DNA of 5,755 bases from Roseburia sp. (GCA_030844625.1 JAUUNJ010000179.1:1-5755); one strand, 5' to 3'. Positions 1 through 5,755 are shown, counted from the first letter of the stretch. Notes: generated by a model from the sequence alone, not told the origin. A program made the numbers and translations.

Positions 1-1
1 A

Positions 2-343
2 ACAAAACGGGCATTGGGGTTGAAACTTACAAAGCAGGAGCGTAAAAGTCCATGGTTTGATACAACGAATCTGAATGAAAAAGCCGCTGCAACCGTAATA
101 CTTATGATGCTGGCGTTTGGTGTGATAGGTGCAGTGTTATTTACCGTTGGAATGATGCTTTTGACATTAATTATAGGATTTTTTGCAATAATTATTTTCA
201 AAAAGCCTATGGCTTTATTGGGAGAATTAATGTTAGACAGTATATGGCTAAAAGGTTTAATAGGGGTGTTTATTACCTTGGAAGTACTGGCAATAATTCT
301 TATAATTGTAACTGTGATATCTAGTAGAAATTCAAGAGAGTAG
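2..343 (+). CDS. Small integral membrane protein of unknown function, probably 5'-truncated by the window edge
   Basis: The reading frame is open from the left edge to a TAG at 341-343. A TTG at 14 and another at 20 could act as starts, but neither has a convincing ribosome binding site in the few bases available. The residues before them (TKRA) continue smoothly, so I think the gene begins upstream of the window. What is visible is a charged, polar N-terminal stretch containing SPWFDTTNLNEKAA. A long hydrophobic region follows, roughly residues 25-61 counted from the TTG at 14, which is long enough for one or two membrane spans. Another span lies near residues 80-103, and the protein ends in a short polar tail (SSRNSRE). 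I do not recognise a family and infer only that it is a small membrane protein. Its stop is followed within a base by the ribosome binding site of the methyltransferase gene, so the two are probably co-transcribed. Confidence 0.6.
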   Translation, partial: TKRALGLKLTKQERKSPWFDTTNLNEKAAATVILMMLAFGVIGAVLFTVGMMLLTLIIGFFAIIIFKKPMALLGELMLDSIWLKGLIGVFITLEVLAIILIIVTVISSRNSRE

Positions 344-358
344 AGGGGAGTTTTCGTT

Positions 359-961
359 ATGAATATTCAATGGAATGCAGAAGAATACGAAGATAAATTT
401 AACTTTGTTCACAAATATGGTGAGGGAGTTATGGAATTAATCGATGCTGCTCCCAATAGTTTTGTTGTAGACTTGGGATGTGGAAACGGTGCATTAATCA
501 AGATGTTATCTGAAAGAGGTTATAGAGTCCTTGGAATTGATGCATCTGTAGAGATGATTGAGACAGCGAAAAATCTTCATCCCGAAATGGAGTTTGGCGG
601 AAAAGGATGTGGAGAAGCAGTTCATTCAACGCTGGAAAAGTATTTTGAAAAACGGGGAATGAAATATCCAAGAACATTTTATTTTCCTACAATTGGAGAA
701 TATGCACCAATTCTGGGAAAATGCGGGTTACAGGTGGAGTATGCTACATTGTTTGACCGTCCAACGGAGCAGACAACAGAGAATGGTCTGGAAGACTGGA
801 TTAGAATGTTTGTAAAGGAGCCCTTTAAAAATGTGGATGAAAAGATGAAGAATGAGATTATTCAGGAAACGGCAGAGGAATTACGAGATCAACTTTACAT
901 AGATGGAAAATGGTTTGTAGATTATGTCAGGATTCGGATTAAGGCAAAGAAGGTGAAATAA
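359..961 (+). CDS. Class I SAM-dependent methyltransferase with an apparent internal in-frame deletion
   Basis: This 200-residue protein belongs to the Rossmann-fold SAM methyltransferases of the trans-aconitate methyltransferase-like (TAM/UbiE-like) type; the methyl acceptor is unknown. The ATG at 359 has the site AGGGGAG at 344-350, 8 bases upstream. Motif I, VVDLGCGNG (residues 36-44), forms the SAM-binding glycine loop. The end of strand beta-2, GIDAS (59-63), supplies the acidic residue D61 that normally binds the ribose. Near residue 79, however, the sequence jumps from the beta-2/helix-B region (HPEMEF) straight to GGKGCGEAVH, which normally follows strand beta-5. The C-terminal half is then intact, with FYFPTIGEYAP (107-117), a KCGLQVEYATLFDRP segment and a WFVDYVRIRIK end. 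Family members of this style are, from memory, about 250-260 residues. The segment normally carrying beta-3, beta-4 (an FSNAVFHW-like motif) and beta-5 is missing. The frame stays open, so a protein could be made, but I expect catalysis to be weak or lost. The stop abuts the next gene's GTG. Confidence 0.85.
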   Translation: MNIQWNAEEYEDKFNFVHKYGEGVMELIDAAPNSFVVDLGCGNGALIKMLSERGYRVLGIDASVEMIETAKNLHPEMEFGGKGCGEAVHSTLEKYFEKRGMKYPRTFYFPTIGEYAPILGKCGLQVEYATLFDRPTEQTTENGLEDWIRMFVKEPFKNVDEKMKNEIIQETAEELRDQLYIDGKWFVDYVRIRIKAKKVK

Positions 962-1402
962 GTGATTATAAGAGAGATGACAATTACTGATTACGATAAG
1001 ATATATAATCTTTGGAAATCATGTTCAGGTATGGGGCTGAATAATATTGATGATTCCAAAGAAGGAATCCAGAAATTTTTAAATCGAAACCCGGATACCT
1101 GCTTTGTGGCGGAAGAAGAAAAAGAATTAATAGGAGCTATTCTTGTTGGCAATGACGGGAGACGAGGCTATATATATCATACTGCGGTCAAACCATCGGA
1201 TCAAAGAAATGGAATAGGTACTCAACTGGTAAATACAGCGTTGGAAGCGTTAAAAAATATTGGTATTATTAAAGTGGCATTGGTAGTATTCGATAGAAAC
1301 GAAGATGGAAATGGGTTTTGGGAAAAGCAGGGATTTACTGCGAGAGGGGATTTGGTATACCGAAACAAAGCCCTTGAAAAAGTTATAAGAATAGATACTT
1401 GA
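962..1402 (+). CDS. GNAT-family N-acetyltransferase, YpeA-like
   Basis: This is a 146-residue single-domain acetyltransferase that would move an acetyl group from acetyl-CoA to an amine; the acceptor is unknown. It begins MIIREMTITDYDKIYNLW, the usual opening of short GNAT proteins. The acetyl-CoA-binding motif A is clear at residues 74-95: strand HTAVKP, then the Q-x-x-G-x-G pyrophosphate loop QRNGIG (81-86), then a helix. Motif B follows with NEDGNGFWEKQGF (113-125), the conserved 'FW/FYEKxGF' segment. Length is normal for YpeA-type members. The GTG start directly follows the methyltransferase stop with no spacer, and the site GAAGGTG (949-955) lies inside the preceding coding end. The start is therefore well supported and translational coupling is likely. 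Family assignment is firm; a specific substrate cannot be given. Confidence 0.92.
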   Translation: MIIREMTITDYDKIYNLWKSCSGMGLNNIDDSKEGIQKFLNRNPDTCFVAEEEKELIGAILVGNDGRRGYIYHTAVKPSDQRNGIGTQLVNTALEALKNIGIIKVALVVFDRNEDGNGFWEKQGFTARGDLVYRNKALEKVIRIDT

Positions 1403-1427
1403 AATGGTTATGTCAAATTGGAAAGTA

Positions 1428-1435
1428 AGAGAGGT
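1428..1435 (+). promoter_or_regulatory. Ribosome binding site that sets the start of the second acetyltransferase
   Basis: AGAGAGGT lies 7 bases before the ATG at 1443. The ATG at 1404 in the same frame is only 1 base after the previous stop and has no purine-rich site before it. This favours 1443 as the real start. Confidence 0.65.
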
Positions 1436-1442
1436 TGAGAGA

Positions 1443-1979
1443 ATGATAATCGAAACAGAAAGATTAATACTGCGTCCGTGGAAAGAAAGTGACGCAGAGG
1501 CGTTATATGAATATGCAAAAAATCCAAATGTGGGTCCCATTGCGGGATGGCCCATACATACAAGTGTGGAAAATAGCAGACAGATTATAAAAGATGTTTT
1601 AGCTGTAGAATATACATATGCCATTACATTGAAAAATGATGATAAAGCAATTGGATCTATCGGACTTATGGTAGGAAAAGCAAGTAATTTTAATCTCAGT
1701 GGGGACGAAGGCGAAATCGGATATTGGATTGGAGAGCCGTTCTGGGGAAATGGATATATGCCGGAAGCCGTAACGGAACTTATGAAGTTTGCTTTTGAAA
1801 AGTTGAAAATGACAAAGTTATGGTGTGGATATTTTGAAGGCAATGAGAAGTCGAAGCGGGTACAGGAAAAATGCGGATTTAAATATCATCATACGAACAA
1901 AGACATTCAGTGGGAATTGATGAATGATATCAGAACAGAGCATATCAATTGTATTTCCTATGATGAATGGGAAAAATAG
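1443..1979 (+). CDS. GNAT-family N-acetyltransferase, RimJ/RimL-like (Acetyltransf_3 type)
   Basis: The protein has 178 residues from the ATG at 1443. I chose this start because MIIETERLILRPWKESDAEA is the classic N-terminus of the RimJ/RimL acetyltransferase group and because it has a ribosome binding site 7 bases upstream. The frame also permits an ATG at 1404, which would add 13 atypical residues. The acetyl-CoA region is GEIGYWIGEPFWGNGYMPEA (about 90-109), in which WGNGYM replaces the usual RGxGxA loop as is common in this subgroup. The C-terminal motif N134-EKSKRVQEKCGF (134-146) is the hallmark N-x-x-S-x-x-V-x-x-K-x-G-F. Members modify N-terminal amines of ribosomal proteins or small molecules, including some antibiotics. 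Nothing here fixes the substrate. It lies 40 bases after the first acetyltransferase and shares little sequence with it, so it is not a recent duplicate. Confidence 0.92.
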   Translation: MIIETERLILRPWKESDAEALYEYAKNPNVGPIAGWPIHTSVENSRQIIKDVLAVEYTYAITLKNDDKAIGSIGLMVGKASNFNLSGDEGEIGYWIGEPFWGNGYMPEAVTELMKFAFEKLKMTKLWCGYFEGNEKSKRVQEKCGFKYHHTNKDIQWELMNDIRTEHINCISYDEWEK

Positions 1980-2187
1980 GCGAGTTCATTAAAGAGGGTA
2001 AAAGAAAATTTTAACTTTGAGTTTGAGCAGATTTATGGAGCCGGAACAAAAGCGTAAAGTGAGCAAATGGTTAGGTACAGAGTTTGCGTTTGATGATATT
2101 GCGTTTTTGGATCAGGATCCTAATATGTTATTCTATACTACGCCCCATGAAGGGGACGCAAATATTGAGAAAGGATTATTAGAATGA
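1980..2187 (+). pseudogene. Frameshifted remnant of an unrecognised gene, including a 50-codon open frame (2035-2187)
   Basis: This gap between the acetyltransferase and the response regulator has coding character but no intact gene. In the frame of the preceding gene, after its stop, 1980-2057 reads KRVKENFNFEFEQIYGAGTKA and then TAA, with no start codon. A second frame from an ATG at 2035 reads MEPEQKRKVSKWLGTEFAFD and on through TTPHEGDANIEKGLLE to a TGA at 2185-2187, giving 50 residues with no good ribosome binding site. The two peptides look like pieces of one charged, soluble protein joined by a frameshift somewhere around 2030-2050. I do not recognise the family. The alternative is a real 50-residue protein coupled to the regulator gene, because its TGA overlaps the ATG at 2184. 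I consider that less likely because of the weak start. Confidence 0.4.
2170..2175 (+). promoter_or_regulatory. Ribosome binding site for the response regulator gene
   Basis: AAAGGA lies 8 bases before the ATG at 2184. A second purine run, AGAGAG (2196-2201), lies 9 bases before the in-frame ATG at 2211. Both starts are plausible; the first has the better site. Confidence 0.5.
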
Positions 2188-2906
2188 ACAATGGCAGAGA
2201 GATGGGCATAATGTCCAACAAACCAATTTTAATAATAGACGATGATGAAGATTTATCTTTTGTTATATGTGAAATGCTTGAAAGCTATGGATATACTGTA
2301 ACTTGTGCTTATGATAGTGAAACAGCATTTCATTTACTTGCTGACAATAAATATGCATTAATTCTTCTTGATATCAATCTGCCGGATTCCACGGGGTTTG
2401 AATTATGCAAAGAAATTCGTCAGGTATCCACGGTTCCTGTGATTTTTGCCAGTGCAAGAACCGGTGAAAATGACAGGATTACAGGGTTTGATATTGGTGG
2501 TGATGATTATCTTCCGAAACCTTATTCCATGAAAGAATTACTTTCCCGTGTAAATGCACTTATGCGTCGTACATATGGTTTTTCCGGTCAGGAAAAGATT
2601 GTGTCATTTGGGAATGTTATAGTGAATATCACGACGCGTTCGGTGAAAAAAGCTGGATTGGATATATCGCTGGCTTTGCGGGAATTTGATTTGCTGGCTT
2701 ATCTTTGTGAAAATAAAAATAGTATAATTCCAAAAGATAAATTGCTGTCAGAAGTGTGGGGAGCATTTTCAATGGTGGAGCCGTCAACATTGACCGTACA
2801 TATAAGATGGCTTCGTGAAAAACTGGAGGATAACCCCAAAAATCCAAGATACATAAAAACTGTCTGGGGAGTTGGTTACAAACTGGAGGTGACAGATGAA
2901 AAATAG
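2184..2906 (+). CDS. OmpR/PhoB-family two-component response regulator
   Basis: This cytoplasmic transcription factor is activated by phosphorylation from its partner kinase, encoded next. From the ATG at 2184 it has 240 residues. The N-terminal receiver domain (about 13-130) has the acidic cluster DDDED (19-23), the phospho-acceptor D63 in LILLDINLPD, the switch residue S90 in FASAR, and K112 in LPKPY. All the expected catalytic residues are present. The C-terminal winged helix (about 138-237) has LALREFDLLAYL, KDKLLSEVWG, a recognition helix VEPSTLTVHIRWLREKL (198-214) and the wing IKTVWGVGYKLE, all typical of the family. An internal ATG at 2211 gives MSNKPILIIDDD, a more usual N-terminus, so the first nine residues are uncertain. 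The gene overlaps the kinase gene by 11 bases. A tandem repeat at 4046-4062 upstream of the ABC gene is its most likely target; I see no similar repeat before this gene, so autoregulation is not supported by the sequence. Confidence 0.95.
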   Translation: MNNGREMGIMSNKPILIIDDDEDLSFVICEMLESYGYTVTCAYDSETAFHLLADNKYALILLDINLPDSTGFELCKEIRQVSTVPVIFASARTGENDRITGFDIGGDDYLPKPYSMKELLSRVNALMRRTYGFSGQEKIVSFGNVIVNITTRSVKKAGLDISLALREFDLLAYLCENKNSIIPKDKLLSEVWGAFSMVEPSTLTVHIRWLREKLEDNPKNPRYIKTVWGVGYKLEVTDEK

Positions 2907-4050
2907 ATTGATTGGAGTCGGCATATTTTTTGCGGCCATTATGATTACTGTAACCGCCTGTTTTTATGTTTCAGATCAGGCAGATAATCTGCAGGATATA
3001 CAGGCAGAACAGATTGTGGCAGCCAATGAAATAGAGCAGCTTGCACAAGCTGGAAAAGTAGAAGAGGCAGCCGCAAAAGCATCCGCGTTACAACAGAGCA
3101 TTCGTATATCAGGAAATCAGGAGTCAGGAGACTGTCGAATTATTATTATGTGCGGAATATGTCTTGCTTTTATACTGGTGGTGTCCGGATATATCATTTT
3201 TGCTATTTTATTACCTTTTGATAAAATGAAAGAATTTGCCCAAAAGATAGCACAGGGAAATTTTGATGTTTCCCTTGATTATGAGCGGTCCAATTATTTT
3301 GGTGCATTTACATGGGCTTTCGACAGTATGCGGAAAGAAATTACAAAGTCCCGCTTGTGTGAGAGACAGGCGATAGAAAACAATAAAACAGTCATTGCCA
3401 CACTTTCCCATGACATAAAAACACCTGTTTCTTCCATAAGGGTATATGCGGAAGGTTTAGAAGCATGTATGGACAGTACACCTGAAAAGAGAGAAAAATA
3501 TCTTTCTGTAATTATGCGTAAATGTGATGAGGTGTCAAAACTGACAAATGATTTGTTTCTTCATTCTCTTTCTGATTTGGATAAACTGAAAATCAGCATG
3601 GAAGAATTGGAACTGTGTGAATTTATGGAAAAGGCGGTAAGAGAACTTTCAGCAGAGCAGAATGATGTTCGTTTTCGGGCAGTTAATTTTAGAGTAATGG
3701 TTACAGCAGATCAGAACAGACTTATGCAGATTACAGAAAACCTAATTAATAATGCCAGAAAGTACGCTAAATCAGAGATAGAAATAAAAATAACATGTTT
3801 AAATGGTAATGCTGAAATTCATTTTCGTGATTTTGGAGGGGGGATACCAGATGAGGATATGCCATTCATTTTTGATAAATTTTATCGTGGAAAGAATTGT
3901 GGAAATGAGCAGGGCTCCGGTTTGGGATTATATATTGTCAAATATGTTACGGAACAGATGAGAGGAAGTGTTCTATTGAATAATCATAGAGATGGTCTTG
4001 AAGTAACCATAAGTCTGCCTATGAAAAAGATAAGTGAAAATGATTCTTAA
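2896..4050 (+). CDS. Two-TM HAMP sensor histidine kinase
   Basis: This membrane kinase of 384 residues is the partner of the preceding regulator. The ATG at 2896 has GGAGGT at 2885-2890, 5 bases upstream, and overlaps the regulator's end, which implies coupled translation. The order is TM1 (about 5-25), a short extracytoplasmic segment (about 26-80), TM2 (about 81-107), a HAMP linker (about 108-160), and a dimerisation/phospho-acceptor domain with LSHDIKTPVSS, in which H172 is the phosphorylated histidine. The ATPase domain follows with N box ENLINNARKY (281-290), G1 box RDFGGGIP (311-318), F box FIFDKFYRG (324-332) and G2 box GSGLGLYIVK (340-349). All boxes are intact, so it should be active. 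The sensor segment is about 55 residues, rich in Ala, Gln and Glu, and looks helical with no known ligand domain. It is longer than the very short loop of BceS-type intramembrane kinases, although genomic placement before an FtsX-type transporter resembles those systems. The signal is unknown. Confidence 0.95.
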   Translation: MKNRLIGVGIFFAAIMITVTACFYVSDQADNLQDIQAEQIVAANEIEQLAQAGKVEEAAAKASALQQSIRISGNQESGDCRIIIMCGICLAFILVVSGYIIFAILLPFDKMKEFAQKIAQGNFDVSLDYERSNYFGAFTWAFDSMRKEITKSRLCERQAIENNKTVIATLSHDIKTPVSSIRVYAEGLEACMDSTPEKREKYLSVIMRKCDEVSKLTNDLFLHSLSDLDKLKISMEELELCEFMEKAVRELSAEQNDVRFRAVNFRVMVTADQNRLMQITENLINNARKYAKSEIEIKITCLNGNAEIHFRDFGGGIPDEDMPFIFDKFYRGKNCGNEQGSGLGLYIVKYVTEQMRGSVLLNNHRDGLEVTISLPMKKISENDS

Positions 4051-4062
4051 GGATTTCTTAAT
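4046..4062 (+). promoter_or_regulatory. Tandem direct repeat, likely operator for the response regulator (PmrA-box-like)
   Basis: The sequence is CTTAAG (4046-4051), five bases GATTT, then CTTAAT (4057-4062). Two half-sites repeat at 11 bp, one helical turn, as expected for a tandem OmpR-family dimer. The pattern equals the known PmrA/BasR box, (C/T)TTAA(G/T)-N5-(C/T)TTAA(G/T). The first half-site overlaps the kinase stop codon (TAA at 4048-4050). I saw no second such repeat in the window. Assigning it to the regulator encoded at 2184 is inference. Confidence 0.6.
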
Positions 4063-4084
4063 AACTTTTCTGATAGGATATATT
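4057..4084 (+). promoter_or_regulatory. Candidate activated promoter for the ABC transporter genes
   Basis: TATATT at 4079-4084 is a good -10 candidate, 16 bases after the second CTTAAT half-site. The position of a -35 (about 4056-4061, TCTTAA) is poor for sigma-A and is occupied by the half-site. This arrangement is typical of promoters that need an OmpR-family activator. Transcription would start near 4091, just before the ribosome binding site of the ATPase gene. Confidence 0.45.
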
Positions 4085-4100
4085 TACTACAAAAAGGAAA

Positions 4101-4106
4101 AGGAGA
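4101..4106 (+). promoter_or_regulatory. Ribosome binding site that sets the ABC ATPase start
   Basis: AGGAGA ends 5 bases before the ATG at 4112. The same frame is open upstream to a GTG at 4034 inside the kinase gene, but those extra 26 codons encode a hydrophobic, lysine-rich stretch foreign to ABC ATPases. The site therefore fixes the start at 4112. Confidence 0.75.
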
Positions 4107-4111
4107 GAAAA

Positions 4112-4873
4112 ATGAAAGATATAATTCTATCGGCAAAAGGATTGTGTAAAAGTTTTGCACATAATGGTGGACAGAATCATATTTTGTCTCATGTGGATTT
4201 AGATGTTTATGAGGGAGATTTTACCGTAATTATGGGAGCATCCGGTTCGGGGAAATCCACATTGCTTTACGCTTTGAGTGGTATGGACAGGGCTACAGCG
4301 GGACAGGTTATTTATAATGCCGATAATATTGTGACTATGAAAGAGAAAAAAATAGCAGAACTTCGCCAACATGATTTTGGCTTTATTTTTCAACAGATGC
4401 ATTTGGTAAGCAATCTGTCACTGATGGAAAATGTGCTGGTTTCCGGATATCTGAACAAACAAAAATCGTCTGCAGATACAAGGAAGAGTGCGGAAGCGTT
4501 GTTTGAGAAAATGGGGATATCAGACGTGAAAAATCATTTACCATCCCAGGTTTCAGGAGGGGAACAGCAGAGATGCGCCATTGCACGGGCCGTTGTTCAT
4601 GAGCCGAAACTGGTTTTTGCAGATGAGCCCACAGGTGCACTGAATCGAAAAAATACATTAGAAGTGTTGAATCTTCTCACAGAACTTAATAAGTCGGGAC
4701 AGAGCATATTAATGGTTACTCATGATGTGAGAGCAGCCCTGAGAGCCACAAGATTACTGTATCTTGAAGATGGAAAAATTATTGGTGAGCTTACTTTGCC
4801 GCCATATAATTATGATGATGAAAAAAGCCGTGAGACACAGGTAAATGCATGGCTTGGTTCTATGGAATGGTGA
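4112..4873 (+). CDS. ABC transporter ATP-binding protein, MacB/LolD (FtsE-like) type
   Basis: This cytoplasmic ATPase subunit of 253 residues powers the FtsX-type permease encoded next. Every nucleotide-binding motif is present: Walker A GASGSGKST (42-50), Q-loop FIFQQMHL (91-98), signature VSGGEQQR (147-154), Walker B LVFADEP (167-173, catalytic E172), D-loop GALN (175-178) and the H-loop histidine H204 in VTHD. The sequence LSGMDRATAGQV after Walker A and the ADEPTGALN block are characteristic of the MacB/LolD/BceA export group rather than of importers. The last 25 residues (PPYNYDDEKSRETQVNAWLG) form the short C-terminal tail common in gut Firmicutes members. The start at 4112 was chosen for its strong ribosome binding site. 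It lies 61 bases after the kinase gene, behind a likely regulator operator and promoter, and its stop sits within the ribosome binding region of the permease gene. The substrate is unknown. Confidence 0.95.
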   Translation: MKDIILSAKGLCKSFAHNGGQNHILSHVDLDVYEGDFTVIMGASGSGKSTLLYALSGMDRATAGQVIYNADNIVTMKEKKIAELRQHDFGFIFQQMHLVSNLSLMENVLVSGYLNKQKSSADTRKSAEALFEKMGISDVKNHLPSQVSGGEQQRCAIARAVVHEPKLVFADEPTGALNRKNTLEVLNLLTELNKSGQSILMVTHDVRAALRATRLLYLEDGKIIGELTLPPYNYDDEKSRETQVNAWLGSMEW

Positions 4874-4883
4874 GGTGGAAACT

Positions 4884-5755
4884 ATGGAAATATTTACTTT
4901 ATTAAAAGCCAATATCCGCCACAAGAAAGGATCTTTTATCAGCATTATGCTGCTTATGTTCATTATCTCAATGTCATTGACGGCTGTATTAAGTGTACGG
5001 GATAACTGTAAAAATAGTATTAAAGATGCATTAGATGATATAAATGCACCAAATTTAACTGTTTTCATTAATGGAAACAAAATAACCGATAAGCTTTTAA
5101 ATTCAGTGAAAAATCACTCTATGGTTGAAGATGTTGAAGTATATCAGACAGTTTGTGTTGATAAAGCAGAGGCGAATGGTAATGAGTATGGAAACAGTTG
5201 CTTTATGAGAAAGCTTGATAATAATTATAAATTATTTAAAGAGAATATGAAAGCTTACGAAGAAAAAACACCGGAACTGAAAAGTGGAGAAATATATATT
5301 CCACAGGGGATTATGACAAACCTGAAATGTAATGTGGGAGATAACATAATACTTCATACTGTTGGGGGAGAATATAGATTAAAAATAAAGGGGATTATAA
5401 CCGAACCTGTCATGGGAGCCTCTGTAATAGGATGGAAACAGGTTTTTATCAGCGATGAAGATTTTGAAAGAATGTATGCAGATGCAAAACAAAAAGAAAC
5501 AGCGGAAATGACTTCGGATGTCTGTATCCTGCAGATTTATAAAAAGTCTGATTGCAGTTTATCGGATGGTCAGTTTAAGCGTCAGTTGAATCTTGATACC
5601 GGAATTGTGGATAATTCCGGTGGAGCACTGACCAGAGATATGTCATTTCATTATACCAATCTTTTTGCTGAAATCATCAGTTCTATACTAATCGTATTTA
5701 TTGGTCTGCTGTTAATTATTATAATGATTGTGATGGGACATAGTATTTCTACAGG
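4884..5755 (+). CDS. FtsX-like ABC transporter permease, N-terminal part (cut by the right edge)
   Basis: The frame is open from the ATG at 4884 to the end of the window, giving 290 complete codons and no stop. The site GAGGTGG (4872-4878) lies 5 bases upstream and overlaps the ATPase stop. The N-terminus MEIFTLLKANIRHKKGSF leads into TM1 (about 17-38), a normal opening for FtsX/MacB-type permeases. A large domain of about 220 residues (about 39-257) follows, predicted to lie outside the membrane. It includes SGEIYIPQGIM and GDNIILHTVGGEYRLKIKGI, which resemble the beta-rich MacB-periplasmic-core fold. TM2 begins around 258-284 (FAEIISSILIVFIGLLLIII), the start of the FtsX transmembrane unit. 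This TM1-large domain-TM2 plan differs from BceB, whose large loop lies later, between TM7 and TM8. The outer domain has six cysteines (42, 91, 106, 149, 214, 224), more than I would expect. Whether it has one or two FtsX units cannot be judged from the part shown. Confidence 0.9.
   Translation, partial: MEIFTLLKANIRHKKGSFISIMLLMFIISMSLTAVLSVRDNCKNSIKDALDDINAPNLTVFINGNKITDKLLNSVKNHSMVEDVEVYQTVCVDKAEANGNEYGNSCFMRKLDNNYKLFKENMKAYEEKTPELKSGEIYIPQGIMTNLKCNVGDNIILHTVGGEYRLKIKGIITEPVMGASVIGWKQVFISDEDFERMYADAKQKETAEMTSDVCILQIYKKSDCSLSDGQFKRQLNLDTGIVDNSGGALTRDMSFHYTNLFAEIISSILIVFIGLLLIIIMIVMGHSIST

Noticed and set aside
1250..1843. 197-codon open frame on the minus strand
   Set aside because: It lies antisense across the two well-supported acetyltransferase genes. 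Its translation is Ser/Ile/Phe-rich with no motif or ribosome binding site.
2084..2106. 8-bp direct repeat TTGCGTTT, start to start 15 bases, as a regulator site
   Set aside because: The spacing is not a whole number of helical turns and the repeat follows codons of the remnant frame (EFAF...IAF), so chance or coding origin is more likely.
2121..2139. TAATAT or TATACT as a -10 for a promoter of the regulator gene
   Set aside because: No acceptable -35 lies 16-18 bases upstream of either. In such AT-rich DNA these hexamers are expected by chance, so the regulator's promoter remains unidentified.
2141..2156. CCCC-ATGAA-GGGG inverted repeat as a transcription terminator before the regulator
   Set aside because: The stem is only four base pairs and is followed by ACGCAAAT, not a T run.
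4034..4111. N-terminal extension of the ABC ATPase from a GTG inside the kinase gene
   Set aside because: The extra residues are not ABC-like, there is no good ribosome binding site for the GTG, and the extension would cross the likely operator and promoter. The ATG at 4112 has a strong site.
4383..5080. Minus-strand open frames over the ABC ATPase and permease genes
   Set aside because: They are antisense to strong genes with all motifs intact, and the translations show no recognisable domains.

Overview
The window is AT-rich, and its genes use many AGA, ATA, GGA and AAA codons. They sit close together on one strand behind strong purine-rich ribosome binding sites. This points to a low-GC Gram-positive bacterium, most likely a gut-type Clostridia (Lachnospiraceae-like). 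That assignment rests on composition and protein style and was not tested by any search. All supported genes are on the + strand.

Left part (1-1979) is a run of small, tightly packed genes. It holds the C-terminal part of a small membrane protein of unknown function, a class I SAM-dependent methyltransferase, and two GNAT-family acetyltransferases (one YpeA-like, one RimJ/RimL-like). Spacing is 15 nt, 0 nt and 40 nt, so co-transcription is likely. The methyltransferase keeps its N-terminal SAM-binding loop and its C-terminal half. About 50-60 residues appear to be missing in frame from the middle of its fold, so it is probably impaired.

Middle (1980-2187) is about 200 bases with coding character but a broken frame. 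A short peptide in one frame runs into a 50-codon open frame in another. It reads as a decayed gene remnant of unrecognised family.

Right part (2184-5755) is a signal-transduction and transport module: an OmpR/PhoB-type response regulator, an overlapping two-TM HAMP histidine kinase, an ABC ATPase of the MacB/LolD type, and the N-terminal part of an FtsX-like permease that runs off the right edge. The likely logic is that the kinase senses an envelope signal, the regulator is phosphorylated, and the ABC transporter is induced. A sequence feature supports this. Across the kinase stop codon lies a perfect tandem direct repeat, CTTAAG-N5-CTTAAT. It has the 11-bp period used by OmpR-family regulators and matches the PmrA-box pattern. 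It sits 16 bases upstream of a TATATT -10 candidate, and the ABC ATPase gene starts just downstream. The transporter substrate cannot be read from the sequence; antimicrobial peptide or envelope-stress export is a family-level guess.
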